DNA from: Geobacter sp. UBA2189
Lineage (GTDB): Bacteria > Desulfobacterota > Desulfuromonadia > Geobacterales > Pseudopelobacteraceae
Direction: 5' to 3'
DNA length: 64,000 nt
Assembly: GCA_002328035.1 (NCBI GenBank)
Contig: DCVL01000014.1
Coordinates: forward strand, 59,125 to 123,124
A program made the translations under genes and the position numbers. The notes below the pieces were generated by a model. That model was not told the DNA's origin and ran no database searches. It saw only the letters and a list, made by a program, of their open reading frames with translations. The first letter of the stretch is position 1, and every line of letters starts with the position of its first letter. Below are positions 1 through 10,900 of the stretch, piece by piece.

Positions 1-3000
1 CTGGAAAAGTCGCTGTGATTCAATCTTACCTTTGTTTATAAGGTATTGACGAACCAGTGCTGCGCGTTTGGCAGCCAGTTGCTGCAGTTCCTGCTTTCCA
101 ACCTTGGTGTTTGCAATTATAAGTTTCTTCATCTCCGGATCAGGCAGATCCTTTACCATACCTATCATATTCCGTGGTTTGGGGAACTTTTCCTTTTTGT
201 AGACCGTTTTGAGATAAGTTGAATACTCAGAAGGTTCAATCACTACTGTCTCGGCTGTCTGACCTTCCTTGACCAGCCCTTTTCTTGACATTACAAGATA
301 TTTTTCATGCTGCATCTTCTGAAGCAGTAGTTCAAAGCGGTAACCTTCAGGATCCTTTATATTATCAACATAGCCGGACAGTTCGACCTTAAGTCCTGGC
401 CTCTGGTTCAAGGCCGTGGCAAGAGTGTCCAGTTTCTTCTCTTCCGAAGGTGCCAGAATCGCTGAACCGGGTGCAAAGCTGACGCTGCTCAAGTCTTCAC
501 CTGAGCCGAACATTGAAGAGAGCAGTGCAAATGGAGAAGTAGCTGCCTTTACGAATATGTTCACAACCACTTTCCAAACAACACCCCAGATGCTGAATTT
601 GGGGTCATCGGTACGGCCAGTAAGTGGAAGATCGAGGTGTATTTCACCCTTGCGATCCTTTAGCAGGGCGATTCCAAGACGCATCGGCAATTTTGTTGCC
701 TTGTCACTTTCAACGGAATTACCGAATGTAAACTGGTCTACAAACACCTTGTTTGATGCCTCAAGGTTCTTGTTTTCAATATGGTATTTAAGATCAAGAA
801 AGAGTTTTCCCTTGTCGATCTCATAGCCAAGATAGGTACCGGAATATGGCGTTGCTGGTGACAATTCTATATTTTTGAATGATATTGTAAGATCTACAAA
901 CAGGTCTTCACGTAATGGGTTGACTGTGCCGGTTATCTGCAGCGGGGAATGGTTCTCCAGATTGCCACGCAGATCTACCTCGGCTCTGGAATTCATATCC
1001 GATGACAACCCACTGACCCTTCCTCCAAGATTGTGGAACCTGGTATGAAATTCTTTTGGCAGGTGGGCATCACTGAAGTCCATAGTGCCATCCTGAATGG
1101 TGAGGGCATCTATCTTTATCTGTGCCTTTTCAGGAGATTTCTGTTGAACTGTTGCCGATACCTTGGCGTTGACTTCCTTTAGAGGAGCTTTGTCTTTCTG
1201 TTTTTCCTCTCCCTTCGCGTTTAAAACCTCTCCCTCTTTTTTCTGGTTTTCCTCTTTTGTTACAAGATTTTGAAGGTTTAATCTGCCGTCCTTGCGGATT
1301 GCAATCCTTGAATAGACATTGTTAAGGGCTATCTGTTTTATGGACAGTGAAAATGGCGCCAGATTTCCGGTTATCTGATCCAGTTGCAGGCTTTCCCATT
1401 TAAGCAGATCTTCTTCCATTACAGTATCAACAACATGGAATCCACGCAGGCCGGCCTTTCCTCTGAATGAGCCTTTCGGTTTTCCATCCTTGCCCAACGC
1501 GACATCAAGATTTATGTTGCTGTCAAGGGTGCCGCCAAGTAAGAAAACATTAATATTTTCAGGAATATAACTTTCAAAATCCTGTATTGGCAGTTTTGAA
1601 AAGCTGGTATCGCCTTTAAATCTGAATGGTTGTGGGTTGACAGTCCCTTTCAGCTTTAAAGGTGCGTTTTTGCCGTATAATGCACTGAAGGTAACCGGCA
1701 TCTTTGAGAGGGTAGGTCCTGTGATATCAGAAACATTCAGGTTTATCTTTGAAAGTTTGAAAACAGGAGGTTCAGTAAATATCTTGTCTTCAAATATCGT
1801 TGTGAGACCACTGATATTTACCTTTGCGATCTGCCATGCAAGAGGTTTTTTATCTGTTTTTCGAACGTTTACAGCTCTATTAGGTTTAGGTTCTACAGGA
1901 TTTCTGTTGTTCGTATCTTTTGGTTTTAACATCAAGAGAGGGGATATCTTACCATCTGACTCACGAGAGATTTTTATGGTTCCGCCAGCAAGTTTTATAT
2001 CACCGACAGATGCCTTGTTTTCCCTATGATTGAAGCTTATACCTGTGAGATCAAGAGCCGTAAGTCTTGTCATGTCTTTTTCACTATATTCCGCAATAAT
2101 ATCTTTGAAATGTAGCCCAAAATCCTGAACAGAAGCTCCATCCTGAGCATTCCAGGCTGCCTTCCCTTCCAGACCCATAATCCCCTTTACAGGTGATTTC
2201 AGTAGGTTTTGCAGGTAAGGCCATCCTCTTTGCAGCGCTACGCCTGTCAGTTTGAACTGGCTGGTTACGGAAAGAGGAGAGAGCATTGCGGTGCCGGAAG
2301 ATGAAAAGGCCTCATTTTTGTCACCGTTAAAACTTACCTCATATCTGCTTTCTGCTTTCGGTGCCGTAGAGATGTTTGAGAGTTTTGCGTTTATCGCCTG
2401 TATCTTTGCCTTAAAACCGTTTTCAGGCATTTTATCGACAAATTCGATAGAACCGTCTGTCATGGATACTGATTCTAGTAATAACTGCAGGGTTGGGGCA
2501 GACTTCTTTTTTAACCCTGTATCTACTGCCTTATCATTTTTATTCCCGGCTGGTATGATACGAAAAAAATTCAGTTTTCCTGATGGATCACGTTCAGCAT
2601 GAATAGCCAGATTATCAAGAGCAATCTCCTGAACTATAGCCTTACGGCTGAACAGCTCCATCTCTTTCATTTTCAGTACGAAACTCTTGAAAGAGGCGAG
2701 GGGGGTATTATTTCTTTCCTTAATATTTATATCATCCAGGCGGCTGAGTCCTTTAAACAGCAGCTCTGGTTTCCTGTTCTTGTAAATCAGGTAGGTAAGG
2801 TTAATGTCAATTGAGAGCCTGCCGCTATCAACCTTTATCGGCAACTCTGAAGGGATGTAAGGCAGATAATAAGGCAGTTCCAAGTCTGCAAGTTTTATAT
2901 TCAGGTCTGTTTCCATTGATTTGGCAAGAGGTTTGGTCTTGCCGTTAAATTCAAATTTAGCGCCGTTTATCAGCGCTGCAAATTTGGGGTCGGAATATCT

Positions 3001-3582
3001 TTCAGCCAGATAAGGTATGCTGCTTATAAACGGAATTGAAAGTTCCATATTCCTGATTGTATGCTGTTTTCCTCCTGAGACAGCCTGATCATCGAAAACA
3101 ATGCTGCCGGCCTTGATAGAAATATTGTTGATTGAAAAGCGGGGCGTGACTGTCTTTTCTTTTTTTGGCTGTTTTGCAAGATGCGCAATAATATCAGAAA
3201 AATTATAGTGGTTAGCTGAGGTGCGAATTAGCTGTAGCTCAGGTTTTTCAATAGTCAGTTCATCAACAACCGGCGCAAAACGGAATAAACTGCTGCTTGA
3301 AAGTGAAACTTTAATGTTTCCAAGCTGTGCAAACGAAGATTTTCGGTCAGCTTCAAACAACTTGAAATTTTGGATCGTCAAGGTCATGCCAAACGGATTG
3401 AAGGTTATCTTCTGAATACTGGCTGTTCTACCTGTTGCCTTCAGGATCGCTTTTTCAGCCTGACTCTTTATAATCCCAGGGAGAATGAGCACGGAGAACA
3501 GGATGGTGGCCAGAAACAGTCCGCCAATCCATAACCCCAGTTGTTTGCGGTGGTTCTTTAGCCACACAAACAGTCTGTTCAT
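1..3582 (-). CDS. DUF748 / AsmA-like envelope protein, C-terminus cut by window edge
   Basis: Open reading frame from ATG at 3582 to base 1 (1194 codons, no stop in the window). An AGGAGG ribosome site lies at 3588-3593. One N-terminal transmembrane helix (about residues 15-35) is followed by a long beta-rich region with repeated AsmA/DUF748-like segments. A charged Lys/Glu-rich linker lies near residues 770-810. Near the end a short OmpA-like stretch (VELSGYVDN, about residue 1085) is seen, as in other DUF748 proteins. Family members are anchored in the inner membrane, face the periplasm, and belong to the AsmA/TamB/YhdP superfamily thought to move lipids between membranes; that function is inferred here. 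It is divergent from recC. Confidence 0.8.
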   Translation of the reverse strand, partial: MNRLFVWLKNHRKQLGLWIGGLFLATILFSVLILPGIIKSQAEKAILKATGRTASIQKITFNPFGMTLTIQNFKLFEADRKSSFAQLGNIKVSLSSSSLFRFAPVVDELTIEKPELQLIRTSANHYNFSDIIAHLAKQPKKEKTVTPRFSINNISIKAGSIVFDDQAVSGGKQHTIRNMELSIPFISSIPYLAERYSDPKFAALINGAKFEFNGKTKPLAKSMETDLNIKLADLELPYYLPYIPSELPIKVDSGRLSIDINLTYLIYKNRKPELLFKGLSRLDDINIKERNNTPLASFKSFVLKMKEMELFSRKAIVQEIALDNLAIHAERDPSGKLNFFRIIPAGNKNDKAVDTGLKKKSAPTLQLLLESVSMTDGSIEFVDKMPENGFKAKIQAINAKLSNISTAPKAESRYEVSFNGDKNEAFSSSGTAMLSPLSVTSQFKLTGVALQRGWPYLQNLLKSPVKGIMGLEGKAAWNAQDGASVQDFGLHFKDIIAEYSEKDMTRLTALDLTGISFNHRENKASVGDIKLAGGTIKISRESDGKISPLLMLKPKDTNNRNPVEPKPNRAVNVRKTDKKPLAWQIAKVNISGLTTIFEDKIFTEPPVFKLSKINLNVSDITGPTLSKMPVTFSALYGKNAPLKLKGTVNPQPFRFKGDTSFSKLPIQDFESYIPENINVFLLGGTLDSNINLDVALGKDGKPKGSFRGKAGLRGFHVVDTVMEEDLLKWESLQLDQITGNLAPFSLSIKQIALNNVYSRIAIRKDGRLNLQNLVTKEENQKKEGEVLNAKGEEKQKDKAPLKEVNAKVSATVQQKSPEKAQIKIDALTIQDGTMDFSDAHLPKEFHTRFHNLGGRVSGLSSDMNSRAEVDLRGNLENHSPLQITGTVNPLREDLFVDLTISFKNIELSPATPYSGTYLGYEIDKGKLFLDLKYHIENKNLEASNKVFVDQFTFGNSVESDKATKLPMRLGIALLKDRKGEIHLDLPLTGRTDDPKFSIWGVVWKVVVNIFVKAATSPFALLSSMFGSGEDLSSVSFAPGSAILAPSEEKKLDTLATALNQRPGLKVELSGYVDNIKDPEGYRFELLLQKMQHEKYLVMSRKGLVKEGQTAETVVIEPSEYSTYLKTVYKKEKFPKPRNMIGMVKDLPDPEMKKLIIANTKVGKQELQQLAAKRAALVRQYLINKGKIESQRLFQ

Positions 3583-3642
3583 AAAAACCTCCTAATATCC
3601 TGATTTCATGCTTTGAGATTGTAACATAGAATTTAACTTTAT

Positions 3643-3662
3643 AAACAGGCATTGGCCTGTTT
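3643..3662. promoter_or_regulatory. 8-bp inverted repeat between DUF748 gene and recC
   Basis: AAACAGGC at 3643-3650 and GCCTGTTT at 3655-3662 form a perfect 8-bp inverted repeat with a 4-nt loop, centred in the short divergent region. It could be an operator or a small hairpin in the recC leader. Nothing identifies a binding protein. Confidence 0.4.
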
Positions 3663-3711
3663 TAAATGCTCACACTTTGAAGTATACTGAAAGAAAGTAC
3701 TGGAAGGCTCA

Positions 3712-6700
3712 ATGTCACTACGTATTTATACCGGTAACAGGATGGAAAAACTGGTTGATGCCCTGGCCTCTGTTCTGGCAAGGCCGCTTTCTTCCCCTTT
3801 TGTTACCGAGATGATAGTGATGCAAAGCAAGGGGATGCAGCGCTGGCTTTCGATGGAGCTGGCTGCAAGATTTGGTGTCTGGGCAAACTGCAGTTACCCT
3901 TTTCCTAATGCGCTGGTAAAGTGGTTTTTCAAGAATACATTCCCTGATAACAGCACTGTTGATCAATTTTCTCCTGATCAGATAACTTGGAGGCTATACG
4001 ACCTGTTGCCTGAGCTTGCTGAAAGGGAACAATCCAGCCTGTTGTATAGCTATCTGCTTGATGATACGGATGGACTCAAGCGTTTTCAACTGTCAGCCAG
4101 AATTGCGGATCTCTTTGATCAGTACACTCTCTATCGCCCTGATATGCTTGGCAGATGGGTAGATTCAGGGGGGGCTAAAGAGGATGAATTATGGCAGGCT
4201 CTGCTCTGGAAAGCGCTTTATGAAAAGCAGGATGGAGTTCACAGAGGGGAGTTAAAAGAGCGGTTCTGTAGTAGAATCCTTTCTTTTAAAGGGGCTGAAT
4301 GGGTTCCTGAGAGGATTACTTTATTTGGCATTTCATACCTGCCTGCCTATCACCTTGAAATAATTGCAGCTATCTCAAAGATAACGGATGTTCATCTCTT
4401 TCTTTTAAGCCCTACACGGGAATACTGGTCAGATATAGAAAGTGCGAGGCATCTGGCAAAGATCTCTCCGGAAGAGCGAGAGAGGCGTGTTGAGGGTAAT
4501 CCTTTGCTGGCATCTCTTGGGAGGCTTGGCAGGGAGTTTTCAGACCTTACGGTTGAACTTGGCTGTATTGCAGAAAAAGAGCTGGATCTGTATGCGGAGC
4601 CTGAAGGGGAATCCCTGCTTTGCCGGATTCAATCTGACATCCTGAATCTTACCGGCGCCGAAGAGGGGAGGGTCAGGCAGATAATTTCTTCAGATGACCA
4701 TTCAATAGAGATTCATTCCTGTCATAGCCCGCTTCGTGAGGTTGAGGTTCTGTATGATAATCTTTTGGCGATGTTTGAGGGCGATACCGCTCTTGAGCCG
4801 CGAGATATCCTCGTAATGACACCTGATATCGAGTTGTATGCCCCTTTTATTACGGCCATTTTTGAAGGGCAGCAAGAACCTTCAAAACGGATTCCTTATT
4901 CTATAGCGGATCGTCATATCGCAAGTGATGGAGAAGTGGCAAGGGCTGTGCTGCAACTTTTAGCCTTGCCAGGCAGTCGTCTGACTGTGCTTCAACTTCT
5001 TGATCTGCTTTCGATCCCATCCGTTATGCGCTGTTTTGAGATTGCCGAAGATGATTTGCCACTTATACGTGATTGGCTGGAAAAGACCAATATTCGCTGG
5101 GGGGTGGATGAATCTGACAGAAAGAGGTTTGGGCTTCCGCCTTACAGATCCAATTCATGGAGAGCCGGCCTTGACAGGTTGTTGCTGGGCTACGCTGTCT
5201 CTGATTCAGCAGGGCAGCTTTTTGATGGGATACTCCCATATAATGATATGGAAGGTGCATCTGTTACTCTGCTTGGCAGACTGATTGATTTTATTGACAG
5301 GATAGAACTTTTCTGCAACCGGATTGACAGAGCGCATTCTCTGGCTGCGTGGTGTGAGGAACTGCTTGCCGCCTTGAATCAGTTTGTTGCGATAGATGAT
5401 GAGAGCTTACAAGAATCTTTGGTTGTCTCAGATATCCTCAATGAATTGGCTGAGTTACAGAAAGTATCAGGATTTGACGGAGAAGTAACCCTCGCAGTTA
5501 TACGTTCATGGTTTTCTTCACGTCTTGGGGCTGAGGAAAAGGGGATCGGTTTTATGACAGGCGGGGTTACCTTCTGCGCCATGCTCCCAATGAGGAGTAT
5601 CCCATTTAAGGTTATCTGCATGATAGGTCTCAACGATGGTTCATTTCCCCGTCAGAATATTGCATCAGGTTTTGATCTGATTGCATCTCATCCAAAGGTT
5701 GGAGATCGCTCGCTCCGTGATGAGGATCGCTATCTTTTTCTTGAAACGGTTCTTTCAGCCCGCTACTCTCTTTACATCTCCTTTATAGGCCAGAGTATCA
5801 AGGATAACAGTGAAATTCCCTCTTCCGTGCTTGTATCTGAGCTGATTGATGCAATTGGGCGTGGATTTGTTGCTGAGGGGGGGGGGCAACCTGAAGAAAG
5901 GCTTGTTACAAGACACCGGCTACAGGGTTTCAGCAGAGATTATTTTGATAAGGATTCGGCTCTGTTCAGCTTTTCTGAGGAGAATTTTGCCGCTATTACA
6001 GATCGTTATAACGGAACAGAGATCAAAACGGAATTCATGCCTGAAGATATGTCTGAGCCTGATGAACTGTGGCGCGAACTTTCCATTTCAAGGTTGCTCC
6101 GTTTTATTGTTAACCCATCAAGGTTCTTTCTTGAAAATCGCCTGGGGATTCGCCTTACAGGTGTTGCAGAACCGCTTGAAGAGCGTGAACCTTTCGGGAT
6201 GAATGCTCTCACCGCATATTCATTGAAGGAGGATATTGTCAAACAGGTTTTAAAGGGGGGCAAGAGTGATGACCTGTTACCAGGGGTTCAGAGTATTGGA
6301 AACCTGCCTCCTGCTGTACATGGTGAACTGATATTTAAAGATAAAGCTGCTGAAGCAACAGAGTTTGCAATTAGGCTTGCAGCAGAACTGAATGCCTCTG
6401 AGCCTCTGCCAGAGATGGAGGAAGAGCTGATTATAGATGGTTTCAGGCTGTATGGTACTCTTAAGCTGATTTATCCCTCTATGATGTACCGGTATCGTTG
6501 CTCAAAGTTGAAGGCTGCGGATCAGTTGAAGGCCTGGATTGAACACCTGATAATGAATGCAGTCGCCAAAGAAGGTTACCCTGTTCAGACAAGGCTTATT
6601 ATGTCTGACAAGGTAGTGACTTTCGGCAAGGTAGATGAGCCGATTGATATTCTGACCTCAATACTCAAACTTTACTGGCAAGGGCTTACAAAACCGCTTC

Positions 6701-6930
6701 CATTCTTTCCCGCATCCTCTATGGCCTGTGCAAATGCAAAAGGTGGGTGGGATATCCGGAAGGCTTATACTAAATGGGAAGATTCATTTATTCCTGGTAT
6801 CGGAGATATACCTGGCGAAGGTAAAGATCCTTATTTTAATGCCTGCTTTGGAAAGGTCGATCCGTTTGATGAACAGTTTGAGACGGTTTCACGTACATTG
6901 CTGGAGCCGATGCTGCGGCACCGGATATGA
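3712..6930 (+). CDS. recC: Exodeoxyribonuclease V subunit gamma (RecC)
   Basis: 1072 residues, close to the usual 1050-1120. RecC is the subunit of the RecBCD helicase-nuclease that splits the DNA duplex and recognises Chi; it acts in double-strand break repair and in degradation of linear foreign DNA. The N-terminal helicase-like core is recognisable from MQSKGMQRWLSMEL (residues 37-50) and the following aromatic stretch. As in other RecC proteins there is no intact Walker A, so the helicase fold is expected to be inactive. ATG at 3712 is preceded by GGAAGG at 3702-3707. It starts a co-directional cluster with a J-domain gene, recB and recD. The cluster supports RecBCD rather than AddAB in this organism. 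Confidence 0.93.
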   Translation: MSLRIYTGNRMEKLVDALASVLARPLSSPFVTEMIVMQSKGMQRWLSMELAARFGVWANCSYPFPNALVKWFFKNTFPDNSTVDQFSPDQITWRLYDLLPELAEREQSSLLYSYLLDDTDGLKRFQLSARIADLFDQYTLYRPDMLGRWVDSGGAKEDELWQALLWKALYEKQDGVHRGELKERFCSRILSFKGAEWVPERITLFGISYLPAYHLEIIAAISKITDVHLFLLSPTREYWSDIESARHLAKISPEERERRVEGNPLLASLGRLGREFSDLTVELGCIAEKELDLYAEPEGESLLCRIQSDILNLTGAEEGRVRQIISSDDHSIEIHSCHSPLREVEVLYDNLLAMFEGDTALEPRDILVMTPDIELYAPFITAIFEGQQEPSKRIPYSIADRHIASDGEVARAVLQLLALPGSRLTVLQLLDLLSIPSVMRCFEIAEDDLPLIRDWLEKTNIRWGVDESDRKRFGLPPYRSNSWRAGLDRLLLGYAVSDSAGQLFDGILPYNDMEGASVTLLGRLIDFIDRIELFCNRIDRAHSLAAWCEELLAALNQFVAIDDESLQESLVVSDILNELAELQKVSGFDGEVTLAVIRSWFSSRLGAEEKGIGFMTGGVTFCAMLPMRSIPFKVICMIGLNDGSFPRQNIASGFDLIASHPKVGDRSLRDEDRYLFLETVLSARYSLYISFIGQSIKDNSEIPSSVLVSELIDAIGRGFVAEGGGQPEERLVTRHRLQGFSRDYFDKDSALFSFSEENFAAITDRYNGTEIKTEFMPEDMSEPDELWRELSISRLLRFIVNPSRFFLENRLGIRLTGVAEPLEEREPFGMNALTAYSLKEDIVKQVLKGGKSDDLLPGVQSIGNLPPAVHGELIFKDKAAEATEFAIRLAAELNASEPLPEMEEELIIDGFRLYGTLKLIYPSMMYRYRCSKLKAADQLKAWIEHLIMNAVAKEGYPVQTRLIMSDKVVTFGKVDEPIDILTSILKLYWQGLTKPLPFFPASSMACANAKGGWDIRKAYTKWEDSFIPGIGDIPGEGKDPYFNACFGKVDPFDEQFETVSRTLLEPMLRHRI

Positions 6931-7102
6931 GAATGCTGCCAAGCTGTTTTGGCTGAAGCGCTGTAAAGTTCTCGATTGAACCCAAAGGTAATGTCAGTTA
7001 TTGTCGGTTGCATAACTTAAAGATAAGAATTGTTGACTTTAAAGCAGCATGTTTTGAAGAGTCGTATAACCTGCCTGGAATCATGCCGATGAGGAGTAAG
7101 GA

Positions 7103-7885
7103 TTGTATATGCATCCATCAGACGCAGTACGAATACTGTTTGGTGAGGCCACTGATCTGCGGCGTGTTACCGCTGCCGAGGTAAAATCGGCATTTCGTCG
7201 GCGGGTGCGCATGCATCATCCCGATGCTGCTCGGGGAGGGGCACAGCGCTGCGGAGAGGTTGTAAGTTCTCTCGTATCGGCACGAGATATCCTGATTGAA
7301 CATCTTGAGACAGCTCGGAAAAGGAGTTCCGGAGCTGCGCCAGTCGAGTCATCAAATACCTTTAAAACCTATACCGGTCCGACCGTTGTCAGGCTGGTTC
7401 GCCCTGTTGTGGAAAAACTTCCAAAAAAAGAGCATGAACGCTATTACACTGGGGTATTCCCTACCTACAAGTTGAAATTCGGCCAGTTTTTGTATTTTGC
7501 CACTGAGATCTCCTGGCAGGATTTGGTGCGCGGCATGCGCTGGCAGCGGGATCAGCGGCCACCATATGGAGAGATTGGCAAGGCCTGGGGCTGGATGACG
7601 GACAGGGATATTCAGATGGTTCGTGCAGCCACAGAGATTCCGGGTATGTTTGGTGAAAAGGCTGTTGCACTTGGCCTGCTGACGCACAAACAGGCCGCCT
7701 TTCTGGTCAGGCACCAGCACCACAGCCAGCCAAGACTGGGTGAGTACTTTGTAAAGGAAAGAATCCTGCTGCCCAACGAAGTGACACAGCTGCTTAAGGC
7801 AATGGAGCGACATAACAGCAGTATCGAACGTGGCAATGGACCATTGCCCCCCTTCAAGCCGGCAGGATTTGTGAGACATTCCTGA
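7103..7885 (+). CDS. J-domain protein inserted between recC and recB
   Basis: About 260 residues. The N-terminal 70 residues form a J-domain-like helix bundle with the diagnostic His-Pro-Asp at residues 39-41, so it probably stimulates a DnaK-type Hsp70 ATPase. The remaining about 170 residues have no zinc-finger or DnaJ C-terminal domain. They are rich in Trp/Tyr and contain an ERYYTGVFPTYKLKFGQF block and a helical tail; I do not recognise a named domain. A TTG at 7103 lies 6 nt after GAGGAG (7091-7096); an ATG two codons later (7109) is 12 nt away, so the TTG is preferred. Its position inside recC-recB is unusual and suggests, without proving, a link to RecBCD assembly. Confidence 0.8.
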   Translation: MYMHPSDAVRILFGEATDLRRVTAAEVKSAFRRRVRMHHPDAARGGAQRCGEVVSSLVSARDILIEHLETARKRSSGAAPVESSNTFKTYTGPTVVRLVRPVVEKLPKKEHERYYTGVFPTYKLKFGQFLYFATEISWQDLVRGMRWQRDQRPPYGEIGKAWGWMTDRDIQMVRAATEIPGMFGEKAVALGLLTHKQAAFLVRHQHHSQPRLGEYFVKERILLPNEVTQLLKAMERHNSSIERGNGPLPPFKPAGFVRHS

Positions 7886-7978
7886 ATAGAATTGGCTGCC
7901 TCTTGCGGAACTATGTTTGATGCCTCCTTTTTTGAGCTGATCTTCCCTTAAATGTATCCGATTCAGAGTCTGTATCTT

Positions 7979-10900
7979 ATGAACGAACTTGACCATCTAC
8001 GCATTGAAATCCAAGGCAGGCACCTGATTGAGGCAAGTGCCGGTACAGGCAAGACCTTTGCCATTGCGCTGCTCTATCTAAGGATACTTGTAGAGCAGAG
8101 GCTTGAGCCGGCTCAGATCCTTGTTGTCACATATACAGAGGCGGCTACAAAGGAGCTCAAGGGCAGGATAAGAGCCAGGATACGGGAGGCGCTTTTACTC
8201 TTTGAAGGGGGAAAGAGTGACGATCCTCTTCTCCAAGGGTTGTACAACAATGTAAACGGGCTTTGGGGGGAGAAGGCGGATGTCAGGTGGTTGCTTGACA
8301 GGGGACTCAAGCTTTTTGACACCGCTTCAATATTTACAATCCACGGATTCTGCAGGCGTGTGCTTCTGGAAAATGCCTTTGAAAGCGGTTCTCGCTATGA
8401 TACCGAACTGATTACAGATCAAAAACCTCTGTTGGGCGAGATTGTGGATGATTTCTGGCGTCGTTCATTCTTTTGCTCCTCCTCCAAAATGCTTCATCAT
8501 CTGCTTGAAAGCGGTATGTCATCCGATTCACTCAGGCAGTTTGCAAGTCGACTGGCAGGAAACAGATGGGTTAAGATCATCCCGCAGTTTGACGCTGCCG
8601 CCATTGAGATTATTGAAAGCGAATCCTTAAAGATCTACCAGGAGCTGCAGTCTCTCTGGAAGAAGAGACGCAATGAGATAGTTGATCTTATATCTACAGA
8701 TAAGGGGCTTAAAAGGGCTGAAAAGACTTATCGTGCGGATTTGCTTCAGGACTATTTCGAACAGATGGACGCTTTTACTGCCGCAGAGAACCCGTTTGAT
8801 CTGCCAGCCGATTTTGAGAGGTTCTGTAGTTCAGGGATAGCAAGAGGGACAAAACCTACAGGAACCGTACCACAACATCCCTTTTTTGATTGCTGTGAAC
8901 TTCTGAAGAACAAGGTTGATGAACGATTGCTGGCCTTCCGCGCCGAGCTGATAGATTTTTGTAATAAAGAGCTTCCCACCCGTAAAGAGCAGAGAAATGT
9001 CCGGTTTTTTGATGACCTTTTGAATGATCTCTCTGACGCCCTCTCATCTGAAAAAGGAACTTTGCTTGCAAAGAGATTGCGAGGAACTTACAGGGCGGCG
9101 CTGATTGATGAATTTCAGGATACCGATCCGGTTCAGTACAGGATATTCGACAGGATCTATGACAATTCAACTCTGCCGCTTTTTCTGATTGGCGATCCCA
9201 AGCAGGCGATCTACAGCTTCAGGGGAGCCGATATATTTGCGTATATGCGGGCTGCCAAAGGGATGCCGGAAGAAAGGCGGTTTACGCTTACCAAAAACTG
9301 GCGCTCTACCCCTTCCCTGCTTGATGCATTCAACAGGATATTTTCCTCAGAACGCAGCCCTTTCATCTATGACCAGATTCAATACCATCCTCTGGTATCC
9401 GGAAAGGAGACAGGGGCGGAGTTTACGACCGGATCAGAGAGTCAGGCTCCGATGCAGATCTGTCTTCTGCCAGCAAATGACCTTAATGTTACAAAGGCGC
9501 AGAAGATCATCCCAAAGCTGGTAAGCGTTGAGATATCCAAGCTGCTTGATGAAGGACTTAAGGGCAAATCCTTGATAGGTGATAAACCTGTTGAGCCTGC
9601 GGACATTGCCGTTATTGTCAGAAGTCATCGTCAGGCAGGGGAAATTCGGAATGCCTTGAATATGCTTGGAATACCGTCTGTCTTGCGAAGCGAGATGACG
9701 GTATTTGATACGGGTGAGGCAACTCAACTTTCCGTACTTTTAAAGGCTCTGCTTGAACCCTCGTCTGAGTCGGCAATAAGGGCTGCATTGATATCTGACC
9801 TTTTTGGGCTTTCAGGCAGTAATATAGCCAGGCTTGTTGATGATGAGGCAGGCTGGGATAATTATCTTCAGCGATTTCATGAATATCACCAGATATGGCG
9901 TGACAAGGGTTTTATTCTGATGGCTCGTCTGCTCCTTAATAGGGAAGGGGTACGGGGGCGTCTTTTAAAATATCCGGACGGGGAACGGCGTTTGACCAAC
10001 CTGCTTCACTGTCTTGAAATAATTCATGCCAGGGAACATGAAAGCAGCGCCGGTATGGAAGCTCTTGCAAGCTGGTTCAATGAGCGAATTTGCTTAAAAC
10101 AGGGAACTGATGAGCATGAGATACGGCTTGAAACTGACGAAAAAGCTGTAAAGATACTGACCGTTCATATAAGCAAGGGACTTGAATACCCGATAGTATT
10201 CTGTCCGTTTTTATGGAACGGTATAATTGATGATAATCAACTGATAAGCTTTCATAATGACTATGACCTTGTCAAAGATTACGGCTCTGCCGATTTTGAG
10301 TTAAACAGGGTTTCAGCAAGAAAGGAGCTCCTTGCCGAGAGCCTCAGGTTGCTCTATGTGGCTGTTACAAGAGCCAGATATCGTTGCTATCTCTATACTG
10401 GAAAGGTGATTGCCGGTTCTGGTGGAAACCGTCCCGAGACCTCTCCGGTTGCATGGTTGTTGCATGCATCCAGAACCGTCCGTGAAGAAAAGAGGGATCT
10501 GGTAACCGCTCTGGCCGATCATTTTAAGGGGCTTTCTGCAGAGTCAATTGAAGAACAACTTGAAACCATAGCCCTTGAGAGTGACTCATCCATATCAATT
10601 AAAAAAACTGATTTCGAAGAGGAAGGAATAAACTGGGGGGGTAGCGTTGCTGCTGAACAGCTTACCTGTCGCAGATTTAAAGGAACTATCCGAAATGACT
10701 GGCGTGTGACCAGTTTCACTGCATTTGCTGCGCACGATCCGAAAAGGGTTGAACTTCCTGATCGTGATGAATCTGCCTCTGTATTTGAGAAAGAAAAACG
10801 AAGGAGCGACTCTTCTGACAATAGCCTTGGCATATTCAGTTTTCCAAAAGGAGCCAGAGCGGGCGTATTTCTGCATTCAATTTTTGAGAAGATTGATTTT

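Noticed and set aside
416..2814. Several plus-strand frames inside the DUF748 gene
   Set aside because: Shadows of the minus-strand gene, with biased composition and no start signals.
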